Assembly (NCBI GenBank): GCA_964463485.1 | Contig: CAYXDO010000010.1 | Coordinates: 1 to 64,000 of the forward strand | Reading direction: 5' to 3' | DNA: 64,000 bases | Source of the DNA: CAYXDO01 sp964463485 | Lineage (GTDB): Bacteria > Myxococcota > Kuafuiibacteriia > Kuafuiibacteriales > Kuafuiibacteriaceae | Part shown: positions 18,029 through 27,455 of the stretch, piece after piece | Layout of the letters: each line of letters begins with the position of its first letter | How positions within the stretch are numbered: position 1 is the stretch's first letter | Program-made: the position numbers and the translations under genes | Notes under the pieces: generated by a model | Told to the model about the DNA's origin: nothing | Seen by the model: only the letters and a program-made list of their open reading frames with translations | Database searches by the model: none

Positions 18029-19621
18029 TTACAGCAGGCAGTCGATGTCTTCGATGTCGAAGAACCCATCGCAGTCATCGTCGAGGCCGTTCGCGCATGC
18101 AGTCTCCGTAGGGCTCGTCGGTACGCAATTTCCTTGGCCAGCGTCAGGCCGGCCCGGCCCGACGTCCGGCGTGCCTCCGTCGGCGCCGGGTTGTCCACAG
18201 CCAGAGACGACGGCCAAAGTCCCCGAGGACGCCACTTCGACTTCGGCGCAGGTGCCTGCGCAAAGACGAACCATGTCGCCGTCCAAGAAGAAACCGTCGC
18301 CGACACAGCCAGCCTGCGACGCTCGTGGGATCAGCCGGGTAGGTCCACCAGCTGGCGTCCATTCGACGGCGATCGTGCTCAAATTCAGCGTCTGACCGGC
18401 GGGCGCATCGGGTAGGTCGAGCGCACAGCCGATGCGAGCCGTCGCGATCACACTTTGAGCGGCGGCACGAAAGATCGCGTCATAGGACTCGAAGCTGCAG
18501 ACTGGATATCGGAGGCCACGCGTCGCGATACTCAGCGCCTGATATTCCACGCCGGGGTCGACGCCGGTCGGGCAAGTGTCTCGCTGGACCGGGTCGGACT
18601 CTGTCCATGGGTCAGCGCTCGAGGTCGCGACCAAGCCGACGATGCTGTGGAAAATATAGTTCCGCTGGCCCGGCTGCCCGAAGTGCGGCGGATCCAGCGC
18701 GAACAGCGCCGCTTCGAAGTTTGCAGCGGTGGCTGAGTTCTGTCCTGAGGGCCGATCGGGCAGTCTACCGGAAGGATCGTCGTCGGTGATTTCGACGAAG
18801 ACCTTGAAGGCTTCCGGACGAAGCCAGGCCTGCCAACCATCGGGCGCGAGCCCAAATTGATCGGGCGTGTCATAGGTCTCCAGGATTTTCACGAAGGAGT
18901 CATGACTCGAGATGTTTTCTGAGTAGTGATAAAACTGGTCGGTGTTTGCGGGCCGAGCGGGTACGGGCTCGCAGTTTGTGGTCGAGAGCGGTTCGCGGAT
19001 GCAGATCCGACGGTCCGCCGAATCCCCATGCTGGGAGAGCACGATGACTCGGAAGTCGACGCCGCTGTTCCGGATGATGTCGGCAAAGCTCTCGTTGATG
19101 TTTCGCTCGACGCTCTCGATCTCGAGCTCCATGCTTCCTGAGTTGTCGATGACGAAGATGATGTCGGCCGGTTTCTCGCCGAGACTCGCATCGTACCGAT
19201 CCGCTGCGCACGCATCATCGACGCGTCGCGGATCCGTTCCCACCAGAACTTCCGCGCCGTCCGTTCGGCCGTCGCCGTCCGTATCCTGGAGGTTTGGGTT
19301 CGTGCCGATTGCGACTTCGGCGCCGTCGCTCAACCCATCTCCGTCGGAGTCGGGGAGGGACGGATTCGTTCCGAGCCGACTCTCGTCGGCGTCGGACAAC
19401 CCATCACCGTCGGCGTCGGGTCCGCCGGCATCGATCGGGCCGAACGCGTCCAGCACGAAGGTCGCGTCGGACGTCGTCGAAGTGGTATCGGTGGTTGGCG
19501 ACCCGCCGTCGGAGATGGCTGCGTCCGAGATGGAGGACGCCGGGTCGGTGCATGCGTTGGGCGCAGCAGCGAGCGACGCAGGGAGCAGCACCCGGACGAG
19601 GCACGTTCGCGCGAAGCCCAT
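18029..19621 (-). CDS. Exported VWA protein with thrombospondin-3 repeats and MopE-like C-terminus
   Basis: 530 aa. Signal peptide 1 to about 25 with a Cys (PNAC) that is a poor lipobox. An Asp/Thr-rich linker is followed at about 65-125 by three DxDGDGLSDxxE-type thrombospondin type 3 calcium repeats. Residues about 145-410 are a VWA-like domain with a MIDAS start IDNSGSM. The C-terminus ends in ACANGLDDDCDGFFDIEDIDC, close to the MopE metal-binding repeat (ET.CNGxDDDCDG). All point to a calcium-binding cell-surface protein. It lies downstream of the Cys-rich lipoprotein on the same strand, 210 bp apart. Confidence 0.8.
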   Translation of the reverse strand: MGFARTCLVRVLLPASLAAAPNACTDPASSISDAAISDGGSPTTDTTSTTSDATFVLDAFGPIDAGGPDADGDGLSDADESRLGTNPSLPDSDGDGLSDGAEVAIGTNPNLQDTDGDGRTDGAEVLVGTDPRRVDDACAADRYDASLGEKPADIIFVIDNSGSMELEIESVERNINESFADIIRNSGVDFRVIVLSQHGDSADRRICIREPLSTTNCEPVPARPANTDQFYHYSENISSHDSFVKILETYDTPDQFGLAPDGWQAWLRPEAFKVFVEITDDDPSGRLPDRPSGQNSATAANFEAALFALDPPHFGQPGQRNYIFHSIVGLVATSSADPWTESDPVQRDTCPTGVDPGVEYQALSIATRGLRYPVCSFESYDAIFRAAAQSVIATARIGCALDLPDAPAGQTLNLSTIAVEWTPAGGPTRLIPRASQAGCVGDGFFLDGDMVRLCAGTCAEVEVASSGTLAVVSGCGQPGADGGTPDVGPGRPDAGQGNCVPTSPTETACANGLDDDCDGFFDIEDIDCLL

Positions 19622-19831
19622 GATCGTTCGTAGTTCGCTGCGCCGGCTCCGGTCAACGTTGCATAGAGCTGCATGCCTCTTTCTCACGCTGGCTCGGCTC
19701 CTCGACGAGCATCGCAGCATCGGCGGGCGCTGTGACCTCGATGAACGCCTCACCCACCGTCGAAACAACCTCCACCTTGCTTCGAACAACTCCAAGAGCG
19801 CGAGCTTCCGCGGAGCGCAGGCAAAATAAGC

Positions 19832-22159
19832 TCACGCGCCTCGAGGCGTGCACGCGTTCAGATAATAAGGGACGAGCCCGAGCGTGCCCAGCGTTCCGAA
19901 TTCGACCAACTTGCAGACGTAGCCCGACGGACAGTCCGAGTCCCTGCCGCACATATCGCTGCACTCACCCAGGCCGGTGTTGCACAGCCCCGTGCGACAA
20001 GTCTCTGGCTCGGTGCAAGCCGCTCCGACCGGTGACATGCCGCCGCCCGCGGGCCGGCAGATCGTCGCGAAGTTGAGCTCGTAACCCAGACAGAGTGTCC
20101 CGAGAGGCTGAGTGCAGACGCTCGCATCCGAGGGCAGGCACGCCAACCCTGCCGGGCAATCTGCCGTGCTGGAGCACAGTGCGCGGCATGAGTCGTTGTC
20201 ACAGACACCGCTCCTGCAATCGGCCCCGGCGGTGCACGCCTGACCCGGGTCGAGAGTTCCCGCGGACGCTCCACAAGCGGTCACGAAGTCCGAGCTCGCG
20301 GCCGGACGCTCAGACATCCGGCAGACCAAGCCCCCGGTGCAATCACCGTTTTCGGCACAAACGTCCACGCACGCGCCACCGTCGCAGAGATTCGAACGAC
20401 ACTGCCCCGGACTCGAACACGCTGCCCCTGCGGCGAGCGAGAACGTGGCGCCCGAAACCGCGGCGGCAGGCACACACCGGTGCCCTCCGCTGACTTCAAC
20501 ACATCCGAAACCAGCCGGGCAGTCCAACGCTCTGGAGCAAGCGGCCGTACAAACTCCGAGCGATGCCGAGCACTGTCCCGAGCCACAGTCGTTGTCCCGT
20601 GTGCAACTCGAGCCCAGGGCGCCTGTCCCTGGGGCTTCGCAGCGGCCGTGGTCGAGCTGACAGAATTGGCCGATCGAACAGGTCGCCCCGCCCGCTTCGC
20701 CGCAACCCGGCGTGCACGCTCCGCGCTCGCAAACGCTCTGCGGCGGGCCACACTGAGAGTCCTGAGTACACGGACCGCAGCGGCCGGTCGCCGAGTCGCA
20801 CACCTCCGAACCCATGCAGGCCGGTCCGCCGTTGGCACAGCCGGAGGTACACGCTCCGCTCGAACACACGGAAAACGGCGGACTGCAGTCCTCGTCGATC
20901 GAACACGTCGATACACAGCGCCCGTCGGACGGATCACAGGCCTGAGTTTGCCCACAACTCACACCGCCCGGCTCCGTGCAGGATGGAACGCACACATTAC
21001 CCTCGCAGATCGTCTCCGGCGGGCTGCACATGAAATCCAAGATACAGATCGAAAAGGCGCCGCAGCGACCGGTGAGCGGGTTGCAGGAGTCCACTCCGCA
21101 GGATCCGGGTGTGCAACCTTCCACACACTGAAAGCTCTCGCACACGTACCTCGGAGGGTCGCAATTCCCGTCGGAGAGGCATAGCCCTGGCAACACACCG
21201 CATCGACCTGTCGCGGAGTCACACGACTCACCGGCCCCGCACGTGAGGCCCTGCGGCTCACCGCAGCCGGGAACACAAGCACCGCGCTCACACACGGTCG
21301 CGGGCGGAGCGCAGCTCGCGTCCGTCGAGCAACCCGCCGGAGGCGGCGCACATCTGCCTGAGCTCGTGTTGCACACCGTTCCGCCGAGGCAGACCTGGCC
21401 AGAAGGCTCTGCGCATCCCGGAGTACACGATCGAGCTACACAAATCGTCGACGGGGGCTGACAATGAGAGTCCGAGTTGCACCCTTCGCACCTCCCCGTG
21501 CCTGGGTTACAAATCTCACTCGTGCCGCAGGCCGTCCCGGTCGGTTCCTGGCAGCCGGGGACACACTGTCCATCGCTGTTGCATACGCCCGTGGGCGCTC
21601 CGCACTCCGCGTCCGATGCACAAGTCATCGGTATACTTCGACACCGACCCGTCGATGAGTCGCACTCCTCTTGGGCCCCGCACCGAATCGGAGACCCGGG
21701 CAAGACGCAGCCGACGACACAAGACCCGGACTCACAGACCGCGATCGGCGCGTTGCAGGCCAGGTCGTTCAAGCAGGGCGGCGGGCCCCCGTCCGAGGGC
21801 GTCGGCCCAGTGTCCACAGGCTGGTTGGCGTCCGGCCAAGTCTCGACCGCGGCGTCCTCGAAGCCGGAGTCTCGAATGAGTCGAGTCCCCGAATCGAAGG
21901 ACTCTGCGTCGGGCTGAGTGAGTCCGCCGTCGGATCCGGTGTCCGGCCCCCCGATCGACGGGCACTGGCACTCCGTCGACTCGCAGACCTTGGTACCCGA
22001 ACGTCCGTCCGAGCACGTGCAGGCGACGAGCTCGGGTGGTGTACACTCCAGCCGATTGGAGCTCCGGCGGCTCTCCGCGCAGGCGAGCAAGGTCAAGATC
22101 GCGAGTCCTAGGAGACGTCGATGGCTTTCGAGTCCGGTCACGCCAGACGTATACCGCAT
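19832..22159 (-). CDS. Cys-rich repeat surface lipoprotein
   Basis: 775 aa from ATG 22159; an upstream extension to 22249 would precede the signal peptide. Signal peptide with lipobox LLAC. After an Asp/Thr/Pro-rich linker, about ten repeats of 35-45 residues run to the C-terminus. Each has the pattern C..D..C..P...C..G.CV.GC...G..C......C....GRC. In the last third the pattern shifts to C....C.SG.C. This arrangement is common in large myxobacterial surface proteins and suggests disulfide-stabilised extracellular modules. Divergent from the Nif11-type peptide gene with 111 bp between them. Ligand and role unknown. Confidence 0.8.
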   Translation of the reverse strand: MRYTSGVTGLESHRRLLGLAILTLLACAESRRSSNRLECTPPELVACTCSDGRSGTKVCESTECQCPSIGGPDTGSDGGLTQPDAESFDSGTRLIRDSGFEDAAVETWPDANQPVDTGPTPSDGGPPPCLNDLACNAPIAVCESGSCVVGCVLPGSPIRCGAQEECDSSTGRCRSIPMTCASDAECGAPTGVCNSDGQCVPGCQEPTGTACGTSEICNPGTGRCEGCNSDSHCQPPSTICVARSCTPGCAEPSGQVCLGGTVCNTSSGRCAPPPAGCSTDASCAPPATVCERGACVPGCGEPQGLTCGAGESCDSATGRCGVLPGLCLSDGNCDPPRYVCESFQCVEGCTPGSCGVDSCNPLTGRCGAFSICILDFMCSPPETICEGNVCVPSCTEPGGVSCGQTQACDPSDGRCVSTCSIDEDCSPPFSVCSSGACTSGCANGGPACMGSEVCDSATGRCGPCTQDSQCGPPQSVCERGACTPGCGEAGGATCSIGQFCQLDHGRCEAPGTGALGSSCTRDNDCGSGQCSASLGVCTAACSRALDCPAGFGCVEVSGGHRCVPAAAVSGATFSLAAGAACSSPGQCRSNLCDGGACVDVCAENGDCTGGLVCRMSERPAASSDFVTACGASAGTLDPGQACTAGADCRSGVCDNDSCRALCSSTADCPAGLACLPSDASVCTQPLGTLCLGYELNFATICRPAGGGMSPVGAACTEPETCRTGLCNTGLGECSDMCGRDSDCPSGYVCKLVEFGTLGTLGLVPYYLNACTPRGA

Positions 22160-22270
22160 CAGTTCGAAAACCGGAGGCTGTTCGAAGACGGGAGCGCACG
22201 ACGCACAGCTAGGGGAGGCGGGGAGCCAGACCGATTGACAGCGCCGCACGAGCCCAGCGACAGTCGAGCC

Positions 22271-22624
22271 ATGATCGGTCTATCGGAATTTGCTCAAAAG
22301 CTCTCCACCGACCCGGCGCTCCGGGCCGAGCTAGCAACGGCCGCCACGGGCGCCTCCAAGGCGGCGCGCATCGAAATCCTCGTCGACTTCGCCCGAGGCC
22401 GAGGGTTCAACTTCACCGTCGATGACGCCAAGCGGCTCGTGGCCGACCTCGCCGCTCAGCCGCGCTCCGATGAGCTCGATCCCGACCAGCTCGAGCAGGT
22501 CGCGGGCGGCATCGTGGTCCAGGGCGGCATCGTGGTCCAGGGCGGCCTCACCAGCTCCGCGAATCCGACCGGGATCATCATCGAGGGCGGCCGGCAGTTT
22601 CTGGACAGCTACTTCGGCTTCTGA
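22271..22624 (+). CDS. Nif11-type RiPP precursor peptide
   Basis: 117 aa. Residues 1-80 have the features of a Nif11-like leader: a short helical start (EFAQKLSTDPALRAEL), then GFNFTVDDAKRL, and LDPDQLEQVAGG just before a double-glycine cleavage site. Core 81-117 begins with two identical IVVQGG units, then a third degenerate one (GIIIEGG), and ends in DSYFGF. It has no Cys, so lanthionine and thiazole-from-Cys chemistry are excluded; Ser/Thr, Gly and Val/Ile remain as possible targets. The upstream extension to 22121 overlaps the divergent gene and lacks leader character. No modifying enzyme or peptidase-transporter lies in this window. Confidence 0.8.
   Translation: MIGLSEFAQKLSTDPALRAELATAATGASKAARIEILVDFARGRGFNFTVDDAKRLVADLAAQPRSDELDPDQLEQVAGGIVVQGGIVVQGGLTSSANPTGIIIEGGRQFLDSYFGF
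22505..22540. repeat. 18-bp in-frame tandem repeat in the peptide core
   Basis: GGCGGCATCGTGGTCCAG occurs twice head to tail (22505-22522, 22523-22540) with no mismatch and encodes the duplicated GGIVVQ unit of the core peptide. Confidence 0.95.
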
Positions 22625-22661
22625 CTCGCCAAAGCTCAGCCAAAGCTCCACGGCTCAGGCA

Positions 22662-22995
22662 CTGAGTACACGTCCGTGGAAGTCCATGACCACGCTGAAA
22701 CCACAGAGGACGCGGAGAGAAGACACAGAGGACACAGAGAAGTGCTCATTCCATCATCTGTGTGCTCTGTGGGCTTCGGCTCTGTGCTCTCTGTGGTTTC
22801 TCCCGTGGTCACGAATTTGTGGGGACCTGTACTGAGTACACGTCCTCAGAAGTCCATGCTGAAATCACACGGGACGCAGAGAGTAGACACGGACGACACA
22901 GAGAATTGCTGAGATTCCACTAACTGTGTGCTCTTTGGGCTTCGGCTCTGTGCTCTCTGGTTTCTCTCGCGGTCATGAATGGACCTGGACTGACC
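22662..22995. repeat. Two direct copies of a palindromic intergenic repeat
   Basis: Two diverged copies about 165 bp long start with CTGAGTACACGTCC at 22662 and 22832 (offset 170). Each is itself an imperfect inverted repeat. In copy 1, TGACCACG (22687-22694) pairs with CGTGGTCA (22804-22811) and GAAACCACAGAG (22697-22708) pairs perfectly with CTCTGTGGTTTC (22789-22800). The interior is rich in ACACAGAG/CTCTGTGT. Copy 2 has similar but weaker arms. There is no coding content. Repeats with this CCACAGAG flavour occur in intergenic DNA of many environmental bacteria, as I recall; the function is unknown. Confidence 0.85.
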
Positions 22996-23013
22996 TCGTC
23001 GCCTCTTTTGAGC

Positions 23014-26000
23014 CTATGCCGACGCCGAGACTTCGATGATCGGGACGACTCGCTCGATCGTCGAGTCGCCCCCGTGCCCGTATCCTCGACCCTTGGGCAG
23101 CATTCGAAAACCGTGGTCGGCGAACACGAGGAGCCGCGTCTCCGACCCAAAGGTGAGCCTTCTGAGCTCTGCGCCGACCTCGGCGAGCGCGATCTTCTGC
23201 AGGTCGGCGAAAGGGAGAGTGCGTTCGTGTACGAGTCGATCGATCGCGTCGACCTTGGACACTGCGTGCTGAATTCCGGCGGCGGCCAACTGAGCGTAAG
23301 CTCCTCGCGTCGTGGTGCTGCCTCTGATTTCGGCGAAGCTCACGTCGACGATCTTACGCCGCGGAAAGAGCTCGGCGACCGCACCCAAGAAAGCCGGCAG
23401 GAGCGACAGCCCGAGCGCATCGACCAAGAGCCACTCACGGTCTAGTCGAGAGCGAAGGACCTCAGCGAGAGAGGGCACCGGTCGGTCGAAGCTCGCCATC
23501 GCGAGCTCATCCAGGTAGCTCAACCAGCGAGGCCCGGCGACTTCGAGCAGAGTAGGCGTGTGAGTGTAGGCCGCGGAGATTCGCTCGGCGAGCTCGGCCG
23601 GAGACGACGGCCTCGACGACTCCACGAGGTCGAGCGCGACCCGACTCACTCCACGGGCGTGGGCCCGCTTTGGCGCGGGAATGCGCGCTTCGATCAAGAG
23701 AGAGAGGATGCGCTTCTCGGCCTCCTGACCGAGTCCCAACCGCTCGAGGTCGACGATCGCCTCTGGCCCTACCCACTCGGGTCGGATGGAGGAAGTCATG
23801 ACCACGCGTTCGGACTCCGGGAGGCCGCCAGGGAGAGGTACGCCGAAACGAAGACTCTGCTCGGCGCACCACGCGGCGATCGCGTCCCTCGGCGCGGCAT
23901 CGGCGAACTTCAGTCTGAGTCGCTCGGCGCCAGGCCAACGCTCGAAGAGGCTCGCGACCGCGCGAACCAATTCTTCGCGGCTGTAAGCGCGGTCGTCGAG
24001 GATCTCGATCATCGCGGCCCCGGGAACGTCTCGAACGAGCACGACGCCAGAGAGTCGTCGCTCGATGGCCGGGAGGTCTTCGGCCGCGGGCAGCTCGGCG
24101 CGACCCGTGACGTACTCCTGGGTAGACTCGTGAAGCTGGGCGTCCTCGCGGGCCAAGGAAGCGACCGCGCGGCGCACCTCGTCTTTGGCAAAAAAGGACG
24201 TCACGCTTTGGTCGATTCCGGCGCGAAGCTCGAGGATCCGCTGGAGCTCCTCCACGATCGGAGCGGTCGAGCCGTCGAAGCCGCAGGCACACTTCGGTGA
24301 GAATTCGAGGTGCGACAACTCCGCGCAGACGAGCCGCTTGGCGCGAGCGCGCCGATCGGCCAGGGCCTCGAGCTCCGCTTTGAGTCCGAGCAAGCGACTC
24401 TTGGCGAGCGGGCTCGGCTCCTCGTCCGAGCTCGCCCGGTCACGCGCACTTTCCCAGAACCGATCGTGAGCTTCGGCGTAATTTCGTGAGTAAGCTCGGT
24501 ACTCGTCTTTGGCCCGCATGAGCCAGGCCAAGACCTCAGGGGGACGGTCGATGGGTGGCACCGGTCCTGCTTTGGAGATCGCGACGCGCGCCGCCGGACT
24601 CTTTCCGAGGTGTTCGAACCGATCGAGCTCGTTGAAGATGCGATCGAGCTCGGCGGGCAGACCGCGAACTTCCTCGAGCTCGGCGATGAAGACTCTGGCG
24701 GAGCCCCCTTCCTTCAAGAACTGACGAAATCGGACGAGTGGGTCGCCCGACCCGAGTAGGGAGAGCCACCGCTCGGCGAGCTTCAAGAGTTTGTCTCGCA
24801 GCTCGACCGCAGTGCCCTTCTTTTCGAGTCGCATCGCGAGGCCGGAGAGAGTCCGCGACTCGGCCTCGGCTTTCGCGGCGAGCGACTCGATCGCCGCGCG
24901 CTCGCTGAAGACCGACCACTCTTTGGGCAGCGACCCGCCTTGAGATCGCACGAGGAGCTCGAGCGCGCGCTGGTCGTCGAGGCTGAGGGCCTCGGCCGGC
25001 ACGACTCGGTCGTACACCGAAGGATCGGGGAGAGTATCAACGAGCTCCCGATAAGAGCGACCTCCTTTTTCGATCTCGAGCGCGCCGGTCGCGAGGAGGA
25101 AGACCATGAGGACCACGATTTGGTCGTGAACGAGACCGAACGGAGGCTCCGCCATGTGCTCGAACACGACCTTGGGCGCGGGGCGGTGAGGAAGCAGCGG
25201 CAGGAGGCGTCGGACGAGCTCGTGGTTGTCGAGCTTTGGGACTTCGTAACCCTGCGCCTTCCGCTTGAGGAGCCCCATGGGTTCGAGGTAGCCATCCCGC
25301 ACGAGTCGAACCAAGTCATCGCCCGCCGTGGAACCGAGCTCGTGCTCGCGCGCAAACCGAAGGAACGCCCCGATCGCTCCCTTCGGAAGCGGTCCATAAC
25401 TCGGGGCGTATTTCGGAAATACGGGGTACGTTCTGAGGAAAATGGCCGCCAACATCTCCTCCAGCCGGACCGAAAAATTCTCGGCTCGCGACGACGGAAG
25501 CGTGACCCGGGCACCGGAGGCGTCGTGAAGCTCCGCATCGAGGAACGACGTCCGAATCAGTGAGATGAACAAACCTCGACGTTGCTCGATTCGACCTTCG
25601 ACTTTCTTTCTGACATCGGGAGACAACGGTCGCTTGCTGAGTTGGACCAGCGCGGCGAGCTCCAAGAGCTCGCGGGTGAGCTCGATGGGTTTGGGGCGCA
25701 CGACGAACCCATCGATTGCGCCCGCCTTGCCCCAGGGCAGCCGAACACACACGCAGACGCCGCCGGCCGCAGGGGTGGCCAGAGGGTCTCCCTCTCCGAC
25801 GTACAGTGAGTAGGGCCGCGCGTGGTGGTGCCATCGAAAGGTCTTGGAGAGCCAGGCGTCCCTTTGAGCGTGCAGCGGACTCGCCTTGTCGTCGGGCAGG
25901 AGGGCCACGAGGCCGTCGAAGAGGGACTCTCCGGCCCCCTGAATCTCGGCGAGCTCTCGGTCGAGCAACCGATCGAGGTCCGCGGCAGCCACATCGCCGA

Positions 26001-27318
26001 CATCGAGGTGAAAACGTCCTCCCGCGTTCTTCACGTGCCGGCCGTCGCGTGCGAGGGTCTCGAGGATCCGCGCGATCACGGCGGTATTCTTGGCTGGGTC
26101 GATACGAGTGACTCGGTGGAGCAACGCGTACGCGGCGTCTTCGACGGTCCAGCCTTTCTGCCGATCCGGATTCTGAGAGAGCCAACCCAGCACGAGCAAG
26201 CGAATCAGGCGCCACGCGAGCTCGCGCTGCGCCGGTGTGTTGAACAGTCGATCCATGTTGCGCGCGTAAAACGCGAAGACCCCGTCGTCGATGATCCGAA
26301 GGTCCGGCTGGTGCGAGAGGACGTCGTGAAAATGTTCGACGATGACGTCGGGCGTCAGGAGGTTGCCGAAGGGACGATCGAGGAACGGCCGTCGATTATC
26401 GTCACCCAGCAATTGTCGCACGGTGAAGTCGACCACGCCGCGGGTTTTGGAGAACCGATCGCGGACCTCCTCCAACAGCTCGATCGTTTTGGGGTGCAAC
26501 GGATAAATGGCAGTGAGCACCGCGTCGTCGACCGTACTCCTCGGAAAGGCCTCCCGGAGCTCTCGGGCCAGCGTACCCACGGCCTCGGCGTAGCCGGGTT
26601 TCTTGATGAGAAAGCACTCGGCGAGCAGATCGAGGACGTGAGTGCTCGAGAGCTCGAGGCGAGTCGAATAGCGGTCCTTGAGCTTCCGAAAGAGAGAATA
26701 TTCTATTTTTCCGGTGCGCTCGATCTCCTCCTGCATCGAAGCCATGACGAAAAACCGGTGCGTGGTGGCCCACTCCCCCATGAATTGGAGGAAGCGCACG
26801 TCCTCTGAAAAGGCACGCTCGTCGGGTTTGGCTCGCAAGAACTCCGAGAGCTCGTCGATCAGGAGCACGACCCCGCGGCTCTCGGGATCGAGGCGCGACC
26901 AGCTCGAGCGCCGATCGGGGGAGGTCGTGTCGATTCCCAACGCCGTCGAGACCACTTCCTCGAGCGCCACGGAGGATCGAAAGGGCACGAGGGTGAGGGG
27001 CTGAACGCGCAGTCCCTTTGGCCCGAGCAGACCCCGTTCGATCTGCTGCACGACGTAGGCGAGGAAGTGAGATTTGCCCGAGCCGTATTGCCCGAGCAAG
27101 AACAGGCCGCGCCCTTCGGGTCGCGCGAGGATCTTCGCGAGCAGCTCGAGGTGGCCACGAACCTCGCGGGTCTGGTGGTAGGTCTGGCTGATCCAGTCGG
27201 CGTCGGGCGAGCGAACGCTCTCGAGCTGAATCACCGTCTTGTGGGGCCGGACGTCGACGAAGTCGCGGATAGGCCTGTCGCTGCTCACCAGAGGTTCAGT
27301 GGGTAGTGCGGCGGTCAC
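23014..27318 (-). CDS. Large P-loop ATPase (DUF6079/BrxC/PglY type) with C-terminal PglZ-like domain
   Basis: 1434 aa from GTG 27318. Walker A GQYGSGKS at 76-83 and Walker B VVLLIDELSEFL at about 150-161 belong to the DUF6079 ATPases related to BREX BrxC and Pgl PglY. A long helical middle follows, with a small CAC Zn-like patch near 1045. The last 150 residues look like PglZ (alkaline-phosphatase superfamily): LLVDALGLSLLP, then LLVFADHGFRMLP and HGGDSTIERVVPII with the conserved Asp-His and His-Gly-Gly elements. In BREX/Pgl these are separate proteins; here they appear fused. No methyltransferase, PglX or BrxL neighbour is present. A phage-defence role is inferred. Confidence 0.8.
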   Translation of the reverse strand: MTAALPTEPLVSSDRPIRDFVDVRPHKTVIQLESVRSPDADWISQTYHQTREVRGHLELLAKILARPEGRGLFLLGQYGSGKSHFLAYVVQQIERGLLGPKGLRVQPLTLVPFRSSVALEEVVSTALGIDTTSPDRRSSWSRLDPESRGVVLLIDELSEFLRAKPDERAFSEDVRFLQFMGEWATTHRFFVMASMQEEIERTGKIEYSLFRKLKDRYSTRLELSSTHVLDLLAECFLIKKPGYAEAVGTLARELREAFPRSTVDDAVLTAIYPLHPKTIELLEEVRDRFSKTRGVVDFTVRQLLGDDNRRPFLDRPFGNLLTPDVIVEHFHDVLSHQPDLRIIDDGVFAFYARNMDRLFNTPAQRELAWRLIRLLVLGWLSQNPDRQKGWTVEDAAYALLHRVTRIDPAKNTAVIARILETLARDGRHVKNAGGRFHLDVGDVAAADLDRLLDRELAEIQGAGESLFDGLVALLPDDKASPLHAQRDAWLSKTFRWHHHARPYSLYVGEGDPLATPAAGGVCVCVRLPWGKAGAIDGFVVRPKPIELTRELLELAALVQLSKRPLSPDVRKKVEGRIEQRRGLFISLIRTSFLDAELHDASGARVTLPSSRAENFSVRLEEMLAAIFLRTYPVFPKYAPSYGPLPKGAIGAFLRFAREHELGSTAGDDLVRLVRDGYLEPMGLLKRKAQGYEVPKLDNHELVRRLLPLLPHRPAPKVVFEHMAEPPFGLVHDQIVVLMVFLLATGALEIEKGGRSYRELVDTLPDPSVYDRVVPAEALSLDDQRALELLVRSQGGSLPKEWSVFSERAAIESLAAKAEAESRTLSGLAMRLEKKGTAVELRDKLLKLAERWLSLLGSGDPLVRFRQFLKEGGSARVFIAELEEVRGLPAELDRIFNELDRFEHLGKSPAARVAISKAGPVPPIDRPPEVLAWLMRAKDEYRAYSRNYAEAHDRFWESARDRASSDEEPSPLAKSRLLGLKAELEALADRRARAKRLVCAELSHLEFSPKCACGFDGSTAPIVEELQRILELRAGIDQSVTSFFAKDEVRRAVASLAREDAQLHESTQEYVTGRAELPAAEDLPAIERRLSGVVLVRDVPGAAMIEILDDRAYSREELVRAVASLFERWPGAERLRLKFADAAPRDAIAAWCAEQSLRFGVPLPGGLPESERVVMTSSIRPEWVGPEAIVDLERLGLGQEAEKRILSLLIEARIPAPKRAHARGVSRVALDLVESSRPSSPAELAERISAAYTHTPTLLEVAGPRWLSYLDELAMASFDRPVPSLAEVLRSRLDREWLLVDALGLSLLPAFLGAVAELFPRRKIVDVSFAEIRGSTTTRGAYAQLAAAGIQHAVSKVDAIDRLVHERTLPFADLQKIALAEVGAELRRLTFGSETRLLVFADHGFRMLPKGRGYGHGGDSTIERVVPIIEVSASA

Positions 27319-27455
27319 GTCGGGTCAAGACACGGAGGCCGGATGACTCAGTCGAGCTTTCGGTGCCCGGCGGGAGTGAATCCCGCGGACGAAGCCTCGC
27401 TGCGTTCGGCGCAATTCTTTGGCCGTTCGCTCGCCTGTGCGACAATGCTCGAGCG
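27319..27455. promoter_or_regulatory. Divergent promoter region between the large ATPase and a TPR gene
   Basis: 137 bp separate two divergent starts, so both promoters should lie here. I see no clear sigma-70 boxes or operator palindrome. Confidence 0.3.

Noticed and set aside
22235..22270. Sigma-70 promoter from TTGACA at 22235
   Set aside because: A -10 box at the right distance would be at about 22258 and is not recognisable, and the start site would fall at the ATG.
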